DNA of 64,000 bases from Porphyrobacter sp. IPPAS B-1204 (GTDB lineage: Bacteria; Pseudomonadota; Alphaproteobacteria; Sphingomonadales; Sphingomonadaceae): assembly GCA_003724185.1 (NCBI GenBank), contig RHGM01000001.1, positions 496,001 to 560,000 of the forward strand, written 5' to 3'. A program made the translations under genes and the position numbers. Under the pieces are notes generated by a model. It saw only the letters and a list, made by a program, of their open reading frames with translations, did no database searches and had not been told where the DNA came from. Shown here in pieces: positions 58,372-64,000 of the stretch. The stretch's first letter is position 1, and the number at the start of each line of letters is the position of its first letter.

Positions 58372-59426
58372 TGAGCGAAGGCGCATCTCCGCTCGGCCTG
58401 TTCGAACGCTACCTTTCGGTCTGGGTGCTGCTCGCCATTCTGGCAGGGCTGGGGCTGGGGCTGGCCGCGCCCGATGCAGTCGGACTGCTCGCCGGACTGG
58501 AATATGCCTCGGTCAATCTCGTGGTTGCGGTGCTGATCTGGGCGATGATCTTCCCGATGATGGTGGGCGTCGATTTCGCGAGCATCAAGGACATTGGCCG
58601 CAAGCCCAAGGGGCTGATCATCACGCTGGTGATCAACTGGCTGATCAAGCCCTTCACCATGGCGGCGCTGGCGGTGCTGTTCTTCGATTACCTTTATGCC
58701 GGCCTGCTACCCCGCGCCGATGCGCAGGAATACATCGCCGGGCTGATCCTGCTGGGCGCTGCGCCGTGCACCGCGATGGTGTTCGTGTGGTCGCAGATTA
58801 CGCGGGGCGATCCGGCCTACACGCTGGTGCAGGTGTCGGTGAACGACCTCGTCATGATCGTCGCCTTTGCGCCACTGGTGGCGCTGCTGCTGGGCGTGAC
58901 CGAGATCGAGGTGCCGTGGGAGACGCTGCTGCTGTCGGTCGCGCTCTATGTGGTGATCCCGCTGGTGGCGGGCGCATTGACCCGCGCCCGCGTGATCGCC
59001 AGCCACGGCGGAGACGCAGCGGCGGTTGATGCCTTCACGGCCAAGCTCAAGCCGTGGTCGGTGATCGGCCTGCTGGCGACGGTGGTGCTGCTGTTCGCGT
59101 TTCAGGCGGGCACGATCCTCGGCAACCCGCTGCTGATCGCGCTGATTGCGGTGCCGATCATCATCCAGTCCTACGGCATCTTCGCTGCCGCCTATGCCTT
59201 GGCGTGGGCGTGGAAGGTGCCGCACAACATCGCCGCGCCCTGCGCGCTGATCGGCACGTCGAACTTCTTCGAACTGGCGGTCGCGGTTGCCATCGGGCTG
59301 TTCGGGTTGTCGAGCGGCGCGGCGCTTGCCACCGTGGTGGGCGTGCTGGTCGAAGTGCCGGTGATGCTCTCGCTGGTGGCCTTCGCCAACCGCACCCGTG
59401 CCCGCTTTCCCGAAAGTCCCGCATGA
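58371..59426 (+). CDS. acr3: Acr3-type arsenite efflux transporter
   Basis: 351 residues, ten membrane helices. The helix-5-like segment [15 protein letters not shown] carries the essential cysteine of Acr3 pumps. It exports arsenite using the membrane potential. The ATG at 58371 overlaps the arsC stop; a GTG at 58368 is possible. The stop overlaps the arsH start (ATGA). Confidence 0.93.
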   Translation: MSEGASPLGLFERYLSVWVLLAILAGLGLGLAAPDAVGLLAGLEYASVNLVVAVLIWAMIFPMMVGVDFASIKDIGRKPKGLIITLVINWLIKPFTMAALAVLFFDYLYAGLLPRADAQEYIAGLILLGAAPCTAMVFVWSQITRGDPAYTLVQVSVNDLVMIVAFAPLVALLLGVTEIEVPWETLLLSVALYVVIPLVAGALTRARVIASHGGDAAAVDAFTAKLKPWSVIGLLATVVLLFAFQAGTILGNPLLIALIAVPIIIQSYGIFAAAYALAWAWKVPHNIAAPCALIGTSNFFELAVAVAIGLFGLSSGAALATVVGVLVEVPVMLSLVAFANRTRARFPESPA

Positions 59427-60184
59427 CCGAACACGCCCGCCTGCGCACCCTGCCCGATCCGGCGCATCTTCCCGCGCTGAAGCGTGAATATGTCCATGCC
59501 CGTCCGGCGCTGGGCCTTGGCCCGCTGGACCCGCCGCCGCGCGTGCTGCTGCTTTATGGCTCGCTGAGGGAGCGTTCCTTCTCGCGCCTCGCCGTGGAAG
59601 AAGCGGCGCGTCTGTTGCAATTCTTCGGCTGCGAGACGCGGATTTTCGATCCTTCCGATCTGCCCTTGCCCGATCTGCACGAAGGCGATGATCACCCTGC
59701 GGTGCACGAACTGCGCGAACATTCGCTGTGGTCCGAAGCGCAGGTCTGGTGCAGCCCCGAACGCCACGGGACCATCACCGGTATCATGAAGGCGCAGATT
59801 GACCACCTGCCGCTCGCCTACAAGGGCCTGCGCCCGACACAGGGCCGCACACTGGCGGTGATGCAGGTCTGCGCCGGATCGCAGAGCTTCAACACGGTCA
59901 ACACCCTGCGCATCCTTGGCCGCTGGATGCGGATGTTCACCATCCCCAACCAGTCCTCGGTCGCGAAGGCCTATATGGAATTCGATGACGCTGGCCGTAT
60001 GAAGCCCTCGGCCTATTATGACCGGATCGTGGACGTGATGGAGGAGCTGGTGCGCTTCACCGTGCTGCTGCGCCCCCATGCCGAAAGCCTGGTCGACCGC
60101 TATTCCGAGCGGGTCGAAAAGGATCAGCCGGTGGAAACGCCAGCGGACGCGGCGGGGCTGGCCGCGCCCCGCCCTCCGGCCTAA
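59423..60184 (+). CDS. arsH: ArsH NADPH-dependent FMN reductase
   Basis: 253 residues. [29 protein letters not shown] is the FMN-binding start, and [23 protein letters not shown] is an ArsH hallmark. ArsH oxidises trivalent organoarsenicals such as methylarsenite and reduces quinones. It overlaps the acr3 stop. The C-terminus ends in a Pro/Ala tail and overlaps the sod gene's stop by 4 bases on the other strand. Confidence 0.93.
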   Translation: MTEHARLRTLPDPAHLPALKREYVHARPALGLGPLDPPPRVLLLYGSLRERSFSRLAVEEAARLLQFFGCETRIFDPSDLPLPDLHEGDDHPAVHELREHSLWSEAQVWCSPERHGTITGIMKAQIDHLPLAYKGLRPTQGRTLAVMQVCAGSQSFNTVNTLRILGRWMRMFTIPNQSSVAKAYMEFDDAGRMKPSAYYDRIVDVMEELVRFTVLLRPHAESLVDRYSERVEKDQPVETPADAAGLAAPRPPA

Positions 60185-60900
60185 CCCTGCCCGGTCGCCG
60201 CCGCGTAACGTTCTGATACCGTGTCCCAGTTGACCACCTGCCACCACCCGTCGAGATAATCGCCCCTGCGGTTCTGGTGCTTGAGGTAATAGGCGTGTTC
60301 CCACACATCATTGCCGAGGATCGGTGTGCCTCTGGTCTCGGCCACGTCCATCAGCGGGTTGTCCTGATTGGGGGTCGAGGTGATGGCGAGCTTGCCGCCC
60401 TCGTCCACAATCAGCCACACCCAGCCCGAACCAAAGCGACCCGTGCCTGCTTCCTTGAAGCTGGCCTTGAATGTCTCGACCGATCCGAACTGCGCGGTGA
60501 TCGCCTGTTCCAGCGCGGGGGTCATCGCGCCGCCCTGCCCGGCCGGGGCCATGCTCTGCCAGAAGAAGGTGTGGTTCCAGTGCCCGCCGGCATTGTTGCG
60601 CACGGCAGACGGTAGCGTGCCAGCGCGGGCAACGAGCTGTTCCAGCCCCATGCCCTTCAGCGCCGGATCGGCAGCGACCGCCTTGTTGAGATTGTCGACA
60701 TAGGCCTGATGGTGCTTGCCGTGGTGGGTCGTCATCGTCGCCGCGTCGATCACCGGCTCCAGCGCGTCCGCCGCGTAAGGCAGCGGCGCGAGGGCAAAGG
60801 CCGCCGCCGGAGCAGCCTGCGTGGCGGCAAGAGGCGCCTGGGCCGCAAGGCCCAAAGCGGGCAGAGCCAGCGCGCCGAGCAGCAGGTGAAGATGTCTCAT
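60181..60900 (-). CDS. Secreted Fe/Mn superoxide dismutase
   Basis: 239 residues from ATG 60900. A signal peptide ([20 protein letters not shown]) precedes the SOD domain, so it is periplasmic, unlike most cytoplasmic SODs. Metal ligands are His in [13 protein letters not shown], His in [13 protein letters not shown], and Asp/His in [15 protein letters not shown]. It converts superoxide to peroxide and oxygen. Fe or Mn preference cannot be decided by eye. It converges with arsH. Confidence 0.92.
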   Translation of the reverse strand: MRHLHLLLGALALPALGLAAQAPLAATQAAPAAAFALAPLPYAADALEPVIDAATMTTHHGKHHQAYVDNLNKAVAADPALKGMGLEQLVARAGTLPSAVRNNAGGHWNHTFFWQSMAPAGQGGAMTPALEQAITAQFGSVETFKASFKEAGTGRFGSGWVWLIVDEGGKLAITSTPNQDNPLMDVAETRGTPILGNDVWEHAYYLKHQNRRGDYLDGWWQVVNWDTVSERYAAATGQG

Positions 60901-61102
60901 GGTTTTTCCTTTCGGGGCCGTCCATTCGGCCCGCAGTGGGGGTAGCCGCCCGCGCCGCAACGGGTCGCCGCTTGTCCTGAACGCCCCGAACCTACTGCTG
61001 GGGGAAAGCCGGAAAATAGGGCCAACACACTGCGGCCGGCACTAATGCAGGCTAGGTTACTACTTGAATGTTCCCGCCGCGCATCACGGCTAAGTTGCGG
61101 GA

Positions 61103-61849
61103 ATGACTGACATTGATTGCAAACACACTGATCCACGTTACGAACCGGATCCCGCTTCCGGCTTCGGCACCCTGAACAAAAACCTGCGCCGTGAACTGGA
61201 GCAGGGGTTTCTGGCCCATGTTGGGCAGGCTGATTTCCCTTGCCTCGGCGCGAGGGCAGCATTGGCGCAGGATCGTCTCGGCGTTGAAACCGCAGCCTCG
61301 ATTGCGAGTGCCGCGGACGATGCGCGAATCCACGAAAAGCTGGCCCAATGGTCCAGCGACGCGTGTCCGGACGCCCAGACATTCTACAGCCTCGCGGTCG
61401 TCTTTGCCGGACCGCATGATCTTGACGAGCGCGGCTTCGAGGCGGCGCTGTGGGACCGGCTGGGCCGGCTGAGCGACATTGACCGGGCGCAGGGCCATCC
61501 GCATGATCCCGACTTCAGCGATGACCCGCGCGATCCGCGCTTTGCTCTCAGCTTTGGCGGAAAGGCCTATTTTGCGGTCGGGCTGCATCCCCACGCATCC
61601 CGCCGCGCACGGCGGGCGCCATCACCCGTGATCGTCTTCAACCTGCACCAGCAATTCGCAGCCCTGCGCGAAGCGGAGCGGTACGAACGGATGCGCGAAG
61701 TGATCCTTGACCGCGATGCAGGGTTTGACGGCGTGCCCAACCCGATGATCGCCCGCCATGGCGAGACCAGCGAGGCGCGGCAATATAGCGGCCGCGCGGT
61801 GGAAAGCGATTGGGTGTGCCCCTATGCGCCTGCGGAAGGTGGCCGATGA
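61103..61849 (+). CDS. YqcI/YcgG (GntA-like) heme N-hydroxylase family protein
   Basis: 248 residues. The family is recognised by the FPCLGARAAL N-terminal segment, VVFAGP, and SFGGKAYFAVGLHPHASRRARR near the centre. Characterised members (GntA, DcsA) are heme enzymes that N-hydroxylate arginine-type guanidines, in guanitoxin and cycloserine synthesis. Whether this one does so is unknown. Its stop overlaps the DUF1989 start (ATGA), so the two are coupled. Confidence 0.75.
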   Translation: MTDIDCKHTDPRYEPDPASGFGTLNKNLRRELEQGFLAHVGQADFPCLGARAALAQDRLGVETAASIASAADDARIHEKLAQWSSDACPDAQTFYSLAVVFAGPHDLDERGFEAALWDRLGRLSDIDRAQGHPHDPDFSDDPRDPRFALSFGGKAYFAVGLHPHASRRARRAPSPVIVFNLHQQFAALREAERYERMREVILDRDAGFDGVPNPMIARHGETSEARQYSGRAVESDWVCPYAPAEGGR

Positions 61850-62433
61850 TCCAGCGCATCCCGCCACGCAGCGGCGTCGCCGTACGGCTGCCCGAGGGAG
61901 CGCTGCTCACCGTGATCGACCCTGAAGGCAGCCAGGTCAGCGACATGCTGGCTGTCTCCGCCGCCGATCCAGGTGAGATCCTGTCGAACGGGCGAACCTT
62001 CGATTACGAGGAAACGCTGCGCCTCACCACAGGCGCGCGGCTGTGGTCGAACCGCTCGCGGGTGATGCTGACCATCATCGAAGACACCGCGCCGCACCAC
62101 GATTTCCTGCTGACCCCGTGCTCATACGACACGTTCCGCCATTTCTACCCCGACAAGCCGCTGCACCGCGGCTGCTTCGGCAATCTGGCCGAGGCGCTGG
62201 CGCCGCATGGCGTGGAGCCGGACCACATCCCGGCAGCGTTCAACATCTTCATGAACGTGACGGTGGACGCTGACGGCAAGCTTGCCGTGCTGCCGCCGCA
62301 GACACAGCCCGGCGATCTCATCCGTTTCCGGGCGGAAATGGACCTCGTCATCGGGCTGACGGCCTGTTCGGCCTATGCCTCGAACGGCGGCAGCTTCAGG
62401 CCGATCGACTTTTCAGTGGAACTGCCGGGCTGA
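61846..62433 (+). CDS. DUF1989 (urea carboxylase-associated) protein
   Basis: 195 residues from ATG 61846. The family motif ID-P-E-G-S-Q-V-SD and the CSYDTFRHFYP segment with nearby NLAEAL are typical of DUF1989. Relatives lie beside urea carboxylase or guanidine carboxylase genes; no such genes are in this window. It is translated with the GntA-like gene, which suggests joint action on nitrogen-rich metabolites (an inference). Confidence 0.8.
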   Translation: MIQRIPPRSGVAVRLPEGALLTVIDPEGSQVSDMLAVSAADPGEILSNGRTFDYEETLRLTTGARLWSNRSRVMLTIIEDTAPHHDFLLTPCSYDTFRHFYPDKPLHRGCFGNLAEALAPHGVEPDHIPAAFNIFMNVTVDADGKLAVLPPQTQPGDLIRFRAEMDLVIGLTACSAYASNGGSFRPIDFSVELPG

Positions 62434-62449
62434 GGCCAGCGCCGCGCGC

Positions 62450-63682
62450 CTATTGCGGCGCGGCGCTGACCTGCTTCCCGTCCACCACCACGCCGACCAC
62501 GTGGGAGGTGTACTCAAACGGGTCGCCATCGAACAGCGCCACATCGCCATCCTTGCCGACCTCCAGCGATCCCACGCGCTTGTCCATGCCGATCACCTTT
62601 GCGGCATTGATCGTGATGCTCGCCAGAGCCTCGTCCCGGGTCAGCCCGTTGGCCGCCGCGATGGCCGCTTCGAACAGCACCACGCGGGATTTGGGGACAT
62701 AGCCTTCATAGCCCGACTGGTAGGCAAACGGGATGCCCGCAGCCTGCAGCACCGCGCCGGTGGTGAAGCTGGCGTTTTCGAACTCGCCATATTGCCGCGC
62801 CATCGGCGGGTGGAGGATGACCTTCACCCCGGCCGCCTTGATCTGGTCGGTCAGCAGATAGGCCTCTGCCGCGCCGTCCAGCACCAGATCAATGCCGAAC
62901 TCCTCGCGCAGCCGCAGCGCGCTCATGATGTCCTGCGCGCGGTGGGCGGTGACCAGCAGCGGCAGCTTCCGGGCGAGCACATCGCGCATCGTCAGCACTT
63001 CAAGGCTGGGCGGCTTGTCGGGGCCGGCCTTGGCCTCACCCTTTTTCGCAGGCTTGGGCGCTTCGCCCTGCTTGGCGGAAATCAGCGCCTGACGCAGCAT
63101 GGCGATCTGCTTGGCACGTGTACCGGGGGACTTGCCCGATCCGGCCAGCGCGGAAGGGCCAAGATTGGCAGCCACCATCGCATCGCGCATGATCACCGCT
63201 TCATCGGCAGTGGCGCCGACCGTCTTGGCCACCATCGTCTGCCCTGAAACAAGTGCGCCGGGGCCGTGGCCGGTGTGGATCGTCGTCACCCCGAACCCGC
63301 GCAGCCATGCGACCAGCGCATCATCCGGGTTATAGGCATCGATGGCGCGCAGCTGCGGCTGAACCGGCGCGGTCCTGTCAAGCTGGTCCTGATCGTGTTC
63401 CTGATTGAGATAACCGGAAAGGCCCACCACCGTGCGGGCATCGACCAGTCCGGGGGTGACCACCTTGGCCTCGACCACGGTGAAGCCTTCGGGGATCGGC
63501 GTGCTGGCCGCAGGGCCGACCGCGATGATCTTGCCATCGTCGATCACCACCACGCCGTCTGTGATCATCGGGCCAGCCATGGTGTGCACCTGCTCGCCCC
63601 TGATCGCGATGTCCTGCGCGTGTCCCGCGGTGGCGAGTGCCAAGGCGCTGGCGGCCACAAGGCCAATTTTGGTGATACGCAT
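62450..63682 (-). CDS. Secreted amidohydrolase-family protein with lost HxH motif
   Basis: 410 residues with a signal peptide (MRITKIGLVAASALALATAGHA). The fold is that of imidazolonepropionase-like amidohydrolases, but the usual HxH metal motif after VTPGLVDA is replaced by RTV. VTTIHTGHGPGALVSGQTMVAK and VTAHRAQDI remain, as does GSLEVGKDGDVALF at the end. It may be an inactive or altered subunit. It overlaps the upstream amidohydrolase (TGATG), so the two are translated together. Confidence 0.8.
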   Translation of the reverse strand: MRITKIGLVAASALALATAGHAQDIAIRGEQVHTMAGPMITDGVVVIDDGKIIAVGPAASTPIPEGFTVVEAKVVTPGLVDARTVVGLSGYLNQEHDQDQLDRTAPVQPQLRAIDAYNPDDALVAWLRGFGVTTIHTGHGPGALVSGQTMVAKTVGATADEAVIMRDAMVAANLGPSALAGSGKSPGTRAKQIAMLRQALISAKQGEAPKPAKKGEAKAGPDKPPSLEVLTMRDVLARKLPLLVTAHRAQDIMSALRLREEFGIDLVLDGAAEAYLLTDQIKAAGVKVILHPPMARQYGEFENASFTTGAVLQAAGIPFAYQSGYEGYVPKSRVVLFEAAIAAANGLTRDEALASITINAAKVIGMDKRVGSLEVGKDGDVALFDGDPFEYTSHVVGVVVDGKQVSAAPQ

Positions 63683-64000
63683 CAGTGCCCGCCCTCCCCT
63701 TCGGCGATTTCCCAGTGGTGGTGCGATGCTTCCATCGGGCTGCCCGCGCCAAAGCCTCCCGTTGCCATCAGCAGGTCTTCAGGCTTGCTGCGGTCAAACA
63801 GCTTGGCGCCTTCGACCCAGGTTTCCAGAATGTGGGTGTAGGTCGACAGCGGATCGCCATCGAGCACAAGAAAATCGGCGTCCTTGCCCGGTTCGAGCGA
63901 TCCGACGCGGGCATCCAGTTTCATCTGCCTGGCGCCGTTGATGGTCAGCGCCCGCAGCGCGCCATCAGGGGTCATGCCGCCGCGCACCGCCAGCGCAGCC
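63682..64000 (-). CDS. Amidohydrolase-family protein, C-terminal part (continues outside window)
   Basis: The frame stays open to the window end, so about 106 C-terminal codons are seen. MTPDGALRALTINGARQMKLDARVGSLEPGKDADFLVLDGDPLS is the typical end of an amidohydrolase; metal-site residues would lie outside the window. The last residues (EASHHHWEIAEGEGGH) are His-rich. It is the upstream partner of the degenerate amidohydrolase. It probably also carries a signal peptide, unseen here. Confidence 0.8.
   Translation of the reverse strand, partial: AALAVRGGMTPDGALRALTINGARQMKLDARVGSLEPGKDADFLVLDGDPLSTYTHILETWVEGAKLFDRSKPEDLLMATGGFGAGSPMEASHHHWEIAEGEGGH

Overview
The window is high-G+C DNA from an alphaproteobacterium. 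The order of the ribosomal genes, the sphingomonad-like protein sequences (S12, S5 with an RG-rich tail, S14 of the zinc-free type) and the dispersed GTCATCC...GGATGAC intergenic repeats suggest Sphingomonadales, perhaps Erythrobacteraceae. The assignment is inferred from sequence style, not from a database search.

Layout. Positions 1-3.4 kb carry a truncated DUF4403-like gene, an amidase, a PepSY membrane protein and a TRIC-type channel on the plus strand. Positions 3.4-6.6 kb carry two paralogous secreted Gly/Arg/Asp-rich proteins and a secreted serine hydrolase on the minus strand. Positions 6.7-27.6 kb are a nearly complete str-S10-spc-alpha ribosomal supercluster read leftwards: rpsL-rpsG-fusA-tuf, rpsJ to rplO, secY-adk, then rpsM-rpsK-rpoA-rplQ. 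An unrelated secreted SRPBCC-fold gene sits between adk and rpsM. Promoters were found in front of rpsJ and rpsM, and terminators behind tuf and rplQ. Positions 28.0-29.75 kb are an A+T-rich island holding one KAP-type P-loop NTPase gene, framed by about 80 bp of imperfect inverted repeats.

Positions 30-44 kb are mixed housekeeping: a HTH protein, a LysR regulator, ApaG, a VanX-like dipeptidase, an S9 peptidase, a DsbA-fold isomerase, MetZ, a TetR regulator with clear operators and its divergent membrane-protein partner, a PMT-type glycosyltransferase facing a GT2-GtrA fusion, LeuB, RecO, a UbiK-like protein, TspO, a small lipoprotein and TlyA. Around 45.0-45.8 kb lies a gene-poor stretch that holds an 18-codon ORF with an exceptionally long Shine-Dalgarno sequence, followed by a strong terminator.

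Positions 45.8-56.5 kb carry ilvE, a STAS-like protein, trhO with a GST, a LysR/pirin/azoreductase redox module, an EamA transporter coupled to NAD synthetase, topoisomerase IB and a YghU-type GST. A tRNA-Gln follows. Positions 57.4-60.2 kb form a compact arsenic operon, arsR-arsC-acr3-arsH, with an inverted-repeat operator, and a secreted Fe/Mn superoxide dismutase converges on it. The window closes with a coupled YqcI/YcgG (GntA-like heme N-hydroxylase family)-DUF1989 pair and a coupled pair of amidohydrolases, the last of which is cut by the window end.

Points most worth a second look: the 18-codon super-SD ORF, the KAP NTPase island, the S12 Arg88 residue (a known streptomycin-resistance state elsewhere), the GntA-like/DUF1989 pair, the rpsJ leader attenuator, and the amidohydrolase whose metal-binding His motif is lost.
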